This document shows positions 1 to 7,033 of a DNA stretch of 8,518 nucleotides, piece by piece. The DNA comes from Flavobacteriales bacterium (GTDB lineage Bacteria; Bacteroidota; Bacteroidia; Flavobacteriales_D; Sanyastnellaceae). The stretch is taken from contig CANHYZ010000069.1 of assembly GCA_947464885.1 (NCBI GenBank), forward strand, positions 1-8,518, in the 5' to 3' direction. The notes under the pieces were generated by a model. The model saw only the letters and a program-made list of their open reading frames with translations. It had not been told where the DNA came from and did not search any database. Numbering within the stretch: position 1 is the first letter of the stretch; every line of letters begins with the position of its first letter. Made by a program: the position numbers and the translations under genes.

Positions 1-620
1 ATTCCAAATCGGCCTATCTCGGTCAACTGATTCAATCCTATCTATTGAAGGATATTCTTGCCTTTTCGGGTATTCGACTTTCCGATAAGATTCTTTCCCT
101 GCTGCGTTTAATTGCCTATCAAACAGGATCCGAAGTTTCTTATACAGAACTTGGCAATCAGCTGGGCATGAACAAAGCAACAGTGGAAAGCTATCTTGAT
201 TTGCTGAGCAAGGTATTTATTCTGTATAAGCTACCCGCCTTTAGCACCAATGCGCGCAAAGAAATTTCCAAAAGTGCCAAGTGGTATTTCTTCGACAATG
301 GCATTCGCAATGCGGTAATCAACGATTTTCGTCCGCTAGGCCTGCGCAAGGAGACAGGAATTCTCTGGGAAAGCTATATCGTCAGTGAGCGCATCAAAAA
401 GTTGCGCTATTCGGGATCACTCGCCAATTTTTATTTCTGGCGGAACTACCAGCAACAGGAAATCGATTGGATTGAATTTGAAAATGGCGAATTGCGCGCT
501 TTTGAAATCAAGTATTCATCCACGAAAAAAGTGAAAACACCTTCCGGCTTCAGGAATAGCTATTCCGGCGTAGAAGTTCAGCAGATTGACCGCGACAATT
601 ATTTGGAGTTTATCTTGTAG
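1..620 (+). CDS. AAA-family ATPase with DUF4143 domain, C-terminal part (5' end outside window)
   Basis: The frame is open from the first bases (codons in phase with position 3), so this is the last ~205 codons of a longer gene; the TTG at 45 is not a real start. Family members are usually about 380-450 aa, with an N-terminal AAA P-loop module that lies outside this window. What remains matches the DUF4143 half: a winged-helix-like segment with a typical helix-turn-helix stretch (YTELGNQLGMNKATVESYL, about 141-197), the family block around WYFFDNGIRNAV (about 285-317), and a C-terminal PD-(D/E)XK-like fold with EIDWI (Asp codon 465-467) followed by FEIK (504-512). These genes are frequent and often scattered in Bacteroidetes; their cellular role is poorly defined, and toxin-antitoxin or DNA-processing roles have been suggested for the group. 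The nuclease-like residues appear intact. Family assignment is strong; function is open. Confidence 0.9.
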   Translation, partial: SKSAYLGQLIQSYLLKDILAFSGIRLSDKILSLLRLIAYQTGSEVSYTELGNQLGMNKATVESYLDLLSKVFILYKLPAFSTNARKEISKSAKWYFFDNGIRNAVINDFRPLGLRKETGILWESYIVSERIKKLRYSGSLANFYFWRNYQQQEIDWIEFENGELRAFEIKYSSTKKVKTPSGFRNSYSGVEVQQIDRDNYLEFIL

Positions 621-635
621 AAACCAGCTTTCGGT

Positions 636-715
636 TTGGCAACATTTTTCTAATTTATCGATAATTGTTGCCAACCTTGGCAACAAAAAATAAAACTCTC
701 TAAAAATGTTGCCAA
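636..715. repeat. Paired 39-bp inverted-repeat units (four 8-bp half-sites)
   Basis: The word TTGGCAAC occurs at 636-643 and 677-684, and its reverse complement GTTGCCAA at 667-674 and 708-715. This makes two units of half-site, 23-bp AT-rich spacer and opposite half-site, separated by the two bases CC. Both spacers are exactly 23 bp but differ in sequence. The outermost arms match over 14 bases (636-649 against 702-715). The two inner half-sites form an 18-bp near-perfect palindrome (667-684). Half-site starts are 31, 10 and 31 bp apart, close to whole helical turns, which favours a multi-site operator bound on one DNA face. Alternatives are a small REP-like or MITE-like element. It lies between the DUF4143 ATPase gene and the promoter-proximal region of the next gene. 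Confidence 0.8.
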
Positions 716-775
716 GCATAATTGGAAGTTGATGCGTCTATCAAAAGAGATTCATCCGACCAAAAAAAATTACTC

Positions 776-783
776 TATCATTG
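776..783 (+). promoter_or_regulatory. Candidate Bacteroidetes-type -7 element for the 790 gene
   Basis: TATCATTG matches the TAnnTTTG consensus at five of the six fixed positions. It ends six bases before ATG 790, so the mRNA would be almost leaderless. That agrees with the downstream promoter at 1311, and it argues against a TTG start at 781 inside the box. No convincing -33 TTTG is seen 19-21 bp upstream, so support is moderate. Confidence 0.4.
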
Positions 784-789
784 CTTAGT

Positions 790-1284
790 ATGCCGAAAGA
801 ATTCTACCTCACCCCCTCAAGCCGCCGCCATCTGGAAAGGCATTTTGGTGATGGCGCACTGGCCGGAAGTTATTTTATGAAAAGCACATTTGAGACACCG
901 GATGACTTGCTTCTCTTTCTGCAAAAAACTTCTTCTGTTACCGTGATTAAGCAACCTCCGAGCACCATTGTTTTCACCTATACACTAACCAATGGCAGAA
1001 TGGCAGGGACTGTGGGAATCATGCAAAAACGTTCCCTTTCCGAAAAGGATCTTGTACATGAGATACGCGAAGGTTTTACGATTGAAGTTGGACTTGTCGA
1101 TCAGCTGGAGTTAACTGCTGATTTCTGCGTCGTCGCAAGCGAAACATCGAAAGGCCTTTCCATCATCACCGCCTTCCCGGGTAATTATGCGCGACCATTT
1201 GCGCAGAAGGGACAACCCGCGAAGGAGTATGCGTTGAATAAACAGTTTTGGGCGGAACACGTGCTATTGAGGAAGAAAAGCTGA
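790..1284 (+). CDS. Small hypothetical protein, possible BECR-fold RNase (toxin-like)
   Basis: A 164-aa soluble protein with no signal peptide or membrane segment. I do not recognise a named family. The pattern resembles Barnase-EndoU-ColicinE5/D-RelE-like (BECR) nuclease domains found in polymorphic and phage-borne toxins: an early His-containing helix (RRHLERHFG, His14 and His18), a helical stretch with aromatic and acidic residues (about 28-46), then a beta-rich half. This ends in VVASETSKGLSIITAFPG (about 114-131), like the strand-turn-strand motif ending in T-A-[FY]-P of such toxins. ATG 790 is chosen over the in-frame TTG at 781 because the promoter box covers 781. The gene stands alone: no small antitoxin-like partner is visible beside it, and the next gene has its own promoter. 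The RNase reading is inference from pattern only. It could equally be a domesticated toxin domain or an unrelated protein. Confidence 0.75.
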   Translation: MPKEFYLTPSSRRHLERHFGDGALAGSYFMKSTFETPDDLLLFLQKTSSVTVIKQPPSTIVFTYTLTNGRMAGTVGIMQKRSLSEKDLVHEIREGFTIEVGLVDQLELTADFCVVASETSKGLSIITAFPGNYARPFAQKGQPAKEYALNKQFWAEHVLLRKKS

Positions 1285-1310
1285 TTCACTGAAAAATCAT
1301 TTTCGCACCC

Positions 1311-1318
1311 TATCTTCG
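1311..1318 (+). promoter_or_regulatory. Candidate promoter (-7 element) of the membrane-protein operon
   Basis: TATCTTCG differs from the TAnnTTTG consensus at one fixed base and ends five bases before ATG 1324. The region just upstream is AT-rich, but the -33 position (about 1287-1291) holds only a weak ACTG in place of TTTG. No comparable element was noticed in the short gaps between the genes from 1858 to 7537, so this is the best candidate for driving the whole block. Confidence 0.55.
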
Positions 1319-1323
1319 CCCTT

Positions 1324-1821
1324 ATGCATCACCACAACACCCCAATCGCCGTTTGGCACAGTCAACCCTTTGAGGTGTCTGTGCTCGAAGCGGGTATGCG
1401 ATGGGCGCTGGTGCGATATCGTAACCCGCGTGAGCAGCCCAGGAAATTTTCACTACTGAAAAATCTGTTCGTGCTACGCAAGGGACAATCGTTTGGAGCA
1501 GTGGGTAACGAGTCGTGCACTTCCATCCGCGTATGGCAGTTTCGCTGGTGGGTCAGTTGGCCCAAGTCGAAGTGCCTACAACTCGCGGTGCGCAAGCTCT
1601 CAGAGCGTCGAATGCCCGAAGTAAGCGCAACAACGCCAATACCCGCTATTCATGCTCAAGTAGCGAGGGAACTAGAACGTACAACGCTACAAAAGGCAAA
1701 TACTCCGCGCATTGTAATGCACATGCAGTCAAAAGCAACACTGAACCTCGCTTCATACAACTTACAACTGAACAGTATCAACGACGAACCAAACCTGAAA
1801 ACGTTCCGCGACACCCTATAA
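1324..1821 (+). CDS. Doubtful basic ORF at the head of the operon, possibly frameshifted
   Basis: A 165-codon frame begins five bases after a good -7 box and ends 36 bases before the DUF4407 gene. It has no recognisable domain. The first ~60 residues look protein-like (for example VSVLEAGMRWALVRYRNP). From about 1500 the frame becomes odd, rich in Trp and Arg (VWQFRWWVSW), while another frame from about 1508 to 1615 reads more naturally (VHFHPRMAVSLVGQLAQVEV). After about 1620 the first frame again looks plausible (IHAQVARELERTTLQK). This could be a gene with two compensating frameshifts (error or decay), or a transcribed leader without a protein product. The last 160 bases are poor in G on this strand. 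Overlapping frames on both strands look like shadows. I would not assign a function. Confidence 0.4.
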   Translation: MHHHNTPIAVWHSQPFEVSVLEAGMRWALVRYRNPREQPRKFSLLKNLFVLRKGQSFGAVGNESCTSIRVWQFRWWVSWPKSKCLQLAVRKLSERRMPEVSATTPIPAIHAQVARELERTTLQKANTPRIVMHMQSKATLNLASYNLQLNSINDEPNLKTFRDTL

Positions 1822-1845
1822 TCCTACAATCCTATACTCCTACAA
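1822..1845 (+). repeat. Three 8-bp tandem units before the DUF4407 start
   Basis: TCCTACAA, TCCTATAC and TCCTACAA follow one another directly after the stop codon at 1819-1821 and end 12 bases before ATG 1858. The G-free stretch should be unstructured in mRNA, which would suit Shine-Dalgarno-independent initiation typical of Bacteroidetes. The role is inferred; the repeat itself is plain. Confidence 0.6.
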
Positions 1846-1857
1846 CACTCATAAGCT

Positions 1858-3132
1858 ATGACCGCAATACCCTACTCTACTCCTTCCAAGACAACCCGCT
1901 TCCTGTGGTGGTGTGCAGGTGCCGACGAACACTTCCTGATGAAATCTCCCATGCAGGATCGCGTGAAATACGCCGGTATCGGAGGCATCGTGTTGTGTAC
2001 CGGAGCGCTAGCGATGGTTTCAGGCGGCTTCGCTTTCTTCACGGCGTTCGGACCAAAAGCCTATGCGATGGACCAACAAGAAGCGGCCGGCATCGGATTC
2101 CTGATGGGCACCGTACTCTTCGGAATCGCTTGGGGTCTAATTATTTTCAACCTCGACCGTTTCATCGTGTCGAGCACAGGTAAAGGCGATGGTACCGACA
2201 CGGTGACTTGGCGCGAAGTCATGCAGGCCTTTCCGCGTATCATCATAGCGCTTATCCTAGGTTTTGCGATTTCAGCACCTCTTGAAATCCGCATATTGAA
2301 ATCCGAGATCGACAACGAACTGGATAAGTTCCAAAAGACGTATACGCAAGAGCGTAACATGCAGTCTGACTCGCTCTTCGCTCAGCGCAAAGCCATTCTC
2401 GAAAAAGACAAATTAGAACTCGAAAGAAAACTCGCATCGTATGAAACCGAGTTAAAAGTTTACGATGACAAAATCGATGAGCTTGTGGAGAAAAAGCGTT
2501 TGGAAATGCAAGACAAACGCGCCTATGGCGAAGGTCCGGTTGCCAAGGCATTGCAGAAAAACATCGACGACAAGATGGCCGAGAAAGAGAAGTTCGCAGC
2601 CCTGAAAGCGACAGACATGAACACCTGGAAATCGGAACTCGAAAAGACGTCCAACGACATTCGTGCCCTCGACGACGAGCTCAGAGCCGAGTATAAGAAA
2701 AACGAAGAGAGCGCTCATACTTACAGCGGATTGCTCAAGCGCATTCAAATCAGTCACGAAGTGGGCGGCGTCATTCCGTGGATTATTTTCCTCGTCATCC
2801 TCTGCATCGAAATGGGACCTATTTTCTTCAAGATGATGCTTACGAAAGGTCCTTATGATTACATGGTAGAAAACCAGAACTATTTGATGAATGTCGAGAA
2901 TGGTGTTTTAAAAGAAGACCACATTTACCAAGGCACCAACGGTATAATCCACATGGAGAAGTACCGCTACCTCGAAGTCGAAAAAGCGAAGAAGGACAAA
3001 GAGGCAAAGCTTGAAGCACTTGGGCGCATCAATCAACACATCATCGGTTCGTGGGAACAAATCAAGATGAACCAGGTCAGCCAGAATCCGCAAGCGCACT
3101 ACACCGAAAACGATCCCAACACCACGGCCTAA
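1858..3132 (+). CDS. DUF4407 membrane protein with periplasmic coiled coil
   Basis: A 424-aa protein matching DUF4407 over most of its length. The N-terminal RFLWWCAGADEHFL (14-27) and NLDRFIVSS (98-106) are typical family blocks. There are four predicted membrane segments at about 37-63, 77-98, 127-144 and 304-326. A long, highly charged coiled-coil stretch lies between segments 3 and 4 (about 147-290). The basic loop 101-127 places the N-terminus and the 98-residue C-terminal tail in the cytoplasm and the coiled coil in the periplasm. No enzyme motif is seen. The function of DUF4407 is not known to me; the shape suggests a structural or scaffold component of a membrane complex. The stop codon overlaps the next start by one base (TAATG), indicating coupled translation. 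The start is supported by the family N-terminal motif following closely. Confidence 0.93.
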   Translation: MTAIPYSTPSKTTRFLWWCAGADEHFLMKSPMQDRVKYAGIGGIVLCTGALAMVSGGFAFFTAFGPKAYAMDQQEAAGIGFLMGTVLFGIAWGLIIFNLDRFIVSSTGKGDGTDTVTWREVMQAFPRIIIALILGFAISAPLEIRILKSEIDNELDKFQKTYTQERNMQSDSLFAQRKAILEKDKLELERKLASYETELKVYDDKIDELVEKKRLEMQDKRAYGEGPVAKALQKNIDDKMAEKEKFAALKATDMNTWKSELEKTSNDIRALDDELRAEYKKNEESAHTYSGLLKRIQISHEVGGVIPWIIFLVILCIEMGPIFFKMMLTKGPYDYMVENQNYLMNVENGVLKEDHIYQGTNGIIHMEKYRYLEVEKAKKDKEAKLEALGRINQHIIGSWEQIKMNQVSQNPQAHYTENDPNTTA

Positions 3133-4064
3133 TGCTCGTTGTATTCGGACTGAATAAAGACATCTGGAACCAAATCGGTGCCGCTGAACGCGCTCAGTAT
3201 ACCTGGGCCGCGCGCCTGTATTTACTGACGTGTCTGCTCAGCGCAGCGGCCGGCGTGCGGTTCATGCATCAGCTTTCCGACTCCTATGCCATTGGTGTGT
3301 TGGGTGGTTTTTTGGTCGGGTATATCGTTTCGGTAGTGACGCGCATTGCGCTGATTACGATGGTTTCTCTGCCGATTCATCCCGCCGCAGACTTCGCTCA
3401 GGAACCTGCCCTCGACTCCGCTCGGGCACCGGAGCTGCCAGATCAACAGACCTCGGCTTCGCTCGGTCACCGTCCGGTGCAGCGACAGAATTCGGGACAG
3501 ATTTTCTCCATTCTTTTCCGTATGTTCATCATCGCCTTGATGTCGCTCGTGGTTGCTCTGCCCATGGCTGCTCTCATTGGTTATTCGGAAGCTGAAAATA
3601 TCAGCGTGCAACGTCGTGCACAAGTAATGAGCGAATTCAAAGCCAATCACCCCAATATGACCAGCGAGCAGAATCGCATACTGCTAGCCAACTTACAGTC
3701 TGACCATTCCCCCATTTACGTCTACCAGCAGTTGGCGCAATCGCCCGTAGGTGCTTTCTCCATATGGTTCACGGGCGCTTGCTTTCTGTTGCCCTTTTTC
3801 ATGCTGTGGCACCTGCGCAAGGGGAGCGGTTTTCAATACGCGAAGTTGAACCGCGACATGCTTGTGCGCCAAATAGAAACGCACTACGCCATGACGCTTG
3901 AGCAATCACGTCGCATGCAACAAAACAGGTTTGGACTGACCGAAAGCATTCTACCCCATAAGGCTTGGGTCGACGCTCCCTTTAATACCCGCAGTATCGA
4001 AGAACAAACACAATACACATTAGAACCGGAAGCAGTCTTCCTCGAACGATTGAAGACTCTATAA
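3132..4064 (+). CDS. Four-helix membrane protein, probable short DUF4407 relative
   Basis: A 310-aa protein. The start at 3132 is chosen because it overlaps the upstream stop by one base and is followed by a natural N-terminus; the frame continues upstream only as a shadow of the DUF4407 gene. Predicted membrane segments lie at about 24-44, 52-74, 126-149 and 204-226, the same order as in the preceding protein. A cytoplasmic Pro/Ala/Gln-rich loop (about 80-122) and a ~55-residue periplasmic loop replace the long coiled coil. After segment 4, KGSGFQYAKLN (230-240) resembles KGPYDYMVEN (330-339) of the DUF4407 protein, supporting distant homology. A cytoplasmic tail of ~80 residues with helical, Gln-rich stretches follows. 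I infer a heteromeric partner of the DUF4407 protein. No catalytic motif is seen. Two bases separate its stop from the next start. Confidence 0.85.
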   Translation: MLVVFGLNKDIWNQIGAAERAQYTWAARLYLLTCLLSAAAGVRFMHQLSDSYAIGVLGGFLVGYIVSVVTRIALITMVSLPIHPAADFAQEPALDSARAPELPDQQTSASLGHRPVQRQNSGQIFSILFRMFIIALMSLVVALPMAALIGYSEAENISVQRRAQVMSEFKANHPNMTSEQNRILLANLQSDHSPIYVYQQLAQSPVGAFSIWFTGACFLLPFFMLWHLRKGSGFQYAKLNRDMLVRQIETHYAMTLEQSRRMQQNRFGLTESILPHKAWVDAPFNTRSIEEQTQYTLEPEAVFLERLKTL

Positions 4065-4066
4065 GC

Positions 4067-5260
4067 ATGTCGCAAATTGTGAAATATTATAGCGGAACCC
4101 TGCATGCCCAGTTTGAAACGGGTAAGGCGACTCCTATTTATGCGCACATGAATACGGCGGATGTGGAGTTACAACCGCGATTTGTTTTGGAGCGCCCTCA
4201 GGAAATCGACTTCGCATCGTATGAAGTAGCCACACGGAATCCTTCACAGCCGTATCTGCAGCGCAAAATCACCGAAGGCATTGAGCTCGTATTTGGAGTC
4301 GGCTCAGCCAAGCGTGTAACATTGAAAGAACTGACGTTACAATGGACAGATGAGGATGTGGTGCAACAACGCGTGTGGACCTTCATGGCCGAAAAGAACG
4401 GTCGCAGACATGGTCGATTAAAGGCACATGGATTTGTGGCTGTGGTGGAGGAAATTCCCGACATCATAAAGGATGTAGTTCCGGATAGTTTTTCAGCTGT
4501 AACTAGTGTGCAGGCTTCGCCTGTTGTGCATGGGGTCACGAATGCACGAATGGAAAATACAACTGCTACGGATTCACCTGTCATTTCGGCTGCTCCTAGT
4601 CCTTCGCTGATGTCGAGAGGTGGCTGTTCGCCTTTTCGCAGTTTAGGGGGCGGCATGCCGGGCGGTTGTGGTCGTCGCGGATGTGGGTTCTTGGCTATCA
4701 TTCCGTTGTTGTTTGTGCTCCTTGGAATGCTTCGCCAGTGCCAAGAAGGTGGGCGACCTCAAAGCGGAACTACTGTTATACACGACACGGTGTATGTCGA
4801 TCGCATAGAAGAACGCGTGGACACCCTCACGCTCTTCAAAACCGACACCATTCAGATGGTCGACTCTACAAAACAGACCGTTTTCAAGCCGGTGGTGCTG
4901 CCTAACGTTCAGTTCTACACCAACAGCGCGAATTTGATTCCGACATCATTGAGCGATATTCAACAACTCGCACAGCACCTCATCGACACACCGGAGCTCG
5001 ACGCCATTGTAATTGGGCACACCGATAACGTCGGCGTTGTTCAATCCAACTTGAAGCTTTCGCAGCGCAGAGCGGAAACCGTGCGCAACGTGATCATATC
5101 GATGGGGGTTGAGGCCAATCGCCTTACCGCCATTGGCAAGGGCGACAAAGAACCGAAAGCCGACAACAGTACCGAGGAAGGCCGATTGATGAATCGCCGA
5201 GTAGAAGTACAATTGGTACAGACAGTTATAAACGAAAGCAAGACCACGCTCAAGCAGTGA
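4067..5260 (+). CDS. Inner-membrane-anchored OmpA-family peptidoglycan-binding protein
   Basis: A 397-aa protein. Residues 1-130 form an unrecognised, probably beta-rich domain without a signal peptide. A Ser/Pro/Thr/Val linker follows (about 140-183), then a Gly/Cys-rich stretch (GGCSPF at 185-190, CGRRGCG at 201-207), one membrane segment (about 207-222), and a spacer of short beta-like repeats rich in Thr, Asp and Val (235-272). The OmpA C-like domain is at about 275-385. The peptidoglycan-contact Asp320 in GHTDNVG and Arg335 in LSQRRAETV are present with the usual spacing of 15, as is NRRVEV near the end. This predicts cytoplasmic N-terminus, periplasmic C-terminus and anchoring to the cell wall. 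The plan recalls MotB or ZorB, but the membrane segment lacks an acidic residue, so a proton-driven stator role is unlikely. Its last bases overlap the next gene by four. Confidence 0.92.
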   Translation: MSQIVKYYSGTLHAQFETGKATPIYAHMNTADVELQPRFVLERPQEIDFASYEVATRNPSQPYLQRKITEGIELVFGVGSAKRVTLKELTLQWTDEDVVQQRVWTFMAEKNGRRHGRLKAHGFVAVVEEIPDIIKDVVPDSFSAVTSVQASPVVHGVTNARMENTTATDSPVISAAPSPSLMSRGGCSPFRSLGGGMPGGCGRRGCGFLAIIPLLFVLLGMLRQCQEGGRPQSGTTVIHDTVYVDRIEERVDTLTLFKTDTIQMVDSTKQTVFKPVVLPNVQFYTNSANLIPTSLSDIQQLAQHLIDTPELDAIVIGHTDNVGVVQSNLKLSQRRAETVRNVIISMGVEANRLTAIGKGDKEPKADNSTEEGRLMNRRVEVQLVQTVINESKTTLKQ

Positions 5261-7029
5261 AGCCGGCAGGAACATATCTCCATTTTGAAGGCACCTACCG
5301 TGGCGTGTATCGCGGTGGCAAGGTGACGAGCGCTGCGGGCACTCATACGTTCAAAGAACTGGACTGGGTGTGGCTCGAGGTAACGCCTGTAAAGCGCCTT
5401 GCAGCGCGCAACGTGCAAGAAGAGCGCGTGCTCGATTTTTATTTCGCCCCCCAGCTGCCCAAAAAGTCGATGTTTCGATTGCCAGGGAAGCAGGGCACGC
5501 ATGTTATATTGGTTGGTCCTGAAAAGAAAGCATTTGCCGGAACGATTTACGACGTGGTGATGTGGCAGCATACTGTTGGAAGCAGTGACGCCGAGATTAC
5601 CATCAAGGATCCCAATGGAAAAGCCGTGGCAATGGACGCACTAGAGATCAACGGAACCATTCGCTTCTCCATTCCTGATTCGACGGTGGTGGCGCCGCAA
5701 CCCACCTTGACCAACGGAGCGCCTCCGGCGCAGGTTACGGGCACGACGTTTCAACCGCCAACGGTAAACTATACGCCGCAGGCGTCTGCTTTCTCCGAAC
5801 CGTTAATTACTCCACCGCTAACGACAGCAGCACCTGCCTCGCCCGGAACAGCTTCCGGCTGCGGAGGAAATATTGCGGCATTCATTTTTGCGTTAGTCAT
5901 CATGAAATGGATGCCGGTAATCGGCATTATTCTCATCGTTGGCCTTATCGCCAATGCCGTGGGTACAAAAACACCCTATGGTATTAATGCCAACGGAAAA
6001 AAAGAGAAAGTAAGATGCTTCACTATGGTGCTGATGCTGATTGCTGTTGCGACCTGTGTGCACTCCTTTTTAGCAGCACCAAGACCTATCTTTTACGGTG
6101 TGTTGTTTGCGACCTTGTGCTTGTTTGTATCGCGCATTCAAACACGGCCTATCTGGCGTGTACTCATTGGAATCTTCTTTGTGTTGAGTATGGTTGGATA
6201 TTGGGCGCAGTATCTTCATCTCGACTGGCAACGACTATTTCAGTCGCGCAAGACGGAAGGCCGTACGACCATCGAACCTCCCATTCCCATTGAGGTGACC
6301 GACAAAGACGGTAATAAGAAAATCGATAGTCTCTTCCACCATGAAGTGCACTGGGACGACTTCTCACAGCGCAGTTATCTTGGAGAGTACAGCACAACGC
6401 TCAGTCAATACGAACAATCGAACCGCATGCACAATGCGCTAGCCGGCGTGGAAGCCCGCGGCGATGTGCGCACGTATTGGACGAGCATTTATCAATCGCT
6501 CGCGCGCAACGATCAGGCGAAACTCGACAGCATCGTGGACTACTTCCAAACGCAGCGTGACAGTTTGCGGTTGAACCCGACAGAGACTGCGGAGGCCGTG
6601 GTGACCTTCATCCAAGAAATTCCATACTATCTGTTGCATGACGGCACCTGCGAAGAAGCCATGTCACAAGGCAATGATTTCATGAATGAATACCACGCCG
6701 AAGGAAGACCTTGCTTGGCAGGCGTCGTAGCCGGATTACAGAGCCCGTATGAGTTTGTCCACAACCTCAAGGGCGACTGCGACACGCGCAGTGTATTGTG
6801 TCATACGATACTCACGAAGCTCGGCATACCGTCGTCCGTCTGGGTGAGCGAAGCCTATGGGCACTCCATCATCGGCATAGGCGTGGCCGGTGCGGGCAAC
6901 AACTACAAGACCGTCGACGGTCAACGCCATTTTGCAACAGAACTTACCGCCAAAGGATTCCGTGTGGGCATGATCAGCCCCGATCATACCGACATGGACA
7001 ACTGGCTTATCACACTAACAAACCCATAG
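5257..7029 (+). CDS. Multi-pass membrane protein with C-terminal transglutaminase-like domain
   Basis: A 590-aa protein starting at GTG within the overlap GTGA shared with the upstream stop; the next in-frame ATG is over 70 codons later and would remove much of the N-terminal domain. Residues 1-140 are an unrecognised beta-rich domain, followed by a Pro/Thr/Ala linker (145-198) and SGCGG (200-204). Hydrophobic segments follow at about 206-236 (one long or a hairpin), 254-273, 278-292 and 299-318. Basic residues at 248-253 and 293-301 fit cytoplasmic loops, giving a periplasmic C-terminus if the first segment is a hairpin. The C-terminal domain (about 440-590) has the papain-like transglutaminase triad: Cys508 in GDCDTRS, His536 in YGHSIIG and Asp554 in KTVDGQRHF. 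Such domains act as cysteine proteases, amidases or cross-linkers; the substrate is unknown. A conserved-looking block at 360-388 (HHEVHWDDF...LGEY) has no assignment. Confidence 0.9.
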   Translation: MKPAGTYLHFEGTYRGVYRGGKVTSAAGTHTFKELDWVWLEVTPVKRLAARNVQEERVLDFYFAPQLPKKSMFRLPGKQGTHVILVGPEKKAFAGTIYDVVMWQHTVGSSDAEITIKDPNGKAVAMDALEINGTIRFSIPDSTVVAPQPTLTNGAPPAQVTGTTFQPPTVNYTPQASAFSEPLITPPLTTAAPASPGTASGCGGNIAAFIFALVIMKWMPVIGIILIVGLIANAVGTKTPYGINANGKKEKVRCFTMVLMLIAVATCVHSFLAAPRPIFYGVLFATLCLFVSRIQTRPIWRVLIGIFFVLSMVGYWAQYLHLDWQRLFQSRKTEGRTTIEPPIPIEVTDKDGNKKIDSLFHHEVHWDDFSQRSYLGEYSTTLSQYEQSNRMHNALAGVEARGDVRTYWTSIYQSLARNDQAKLDSIVDYFQTQRDSLRLNPTETAEAVVTFIQEIPYYLLHDGTCEEAMSQGNDFMNEYHAEGRPCLAGVVAGLQSPYEFVHNLKGDCDTRSVLCHTILTKLGIPSSVWVSEAYGHSIIGIGVAGAGNNYKTVDGQRHFATELTAKGFRVGMISPDHTDMDNWLITLTNP

Positions 7030-7033
7030 TACT

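Noticed and set aside
621..650. Rho-independent terminator after the DUF4143 gene (AAACC/GGTTT hairpin)
   Set aside because: The stem is only five base pairs, AT-rich, and the T-run starts several bases after it.
636..715. CRISPR array
   Set aside because: The repeats are 8 bp, alternate in orientation, and there are only two equal spacers; no cas genes are present.
1515..2183. 222-codon + strand frame overlapping the DUF4407 gene
   Set aside because: Its second half is an Arg-rich shadow of the DUF4407 gene. Only the 1508-1615 part may be meaningful, as a frameshifted piece of the preceding ORF.
4067..5260. MotB/ZorB-like ion-driven stator or Zorya-type defence subunit
   Set aside because: The single membrane segment plus OmpA domain fits, but the segment has no acidic residue, no MotA/ZorA-like partner is seen, and no helicase or nuclease genes adjoin.
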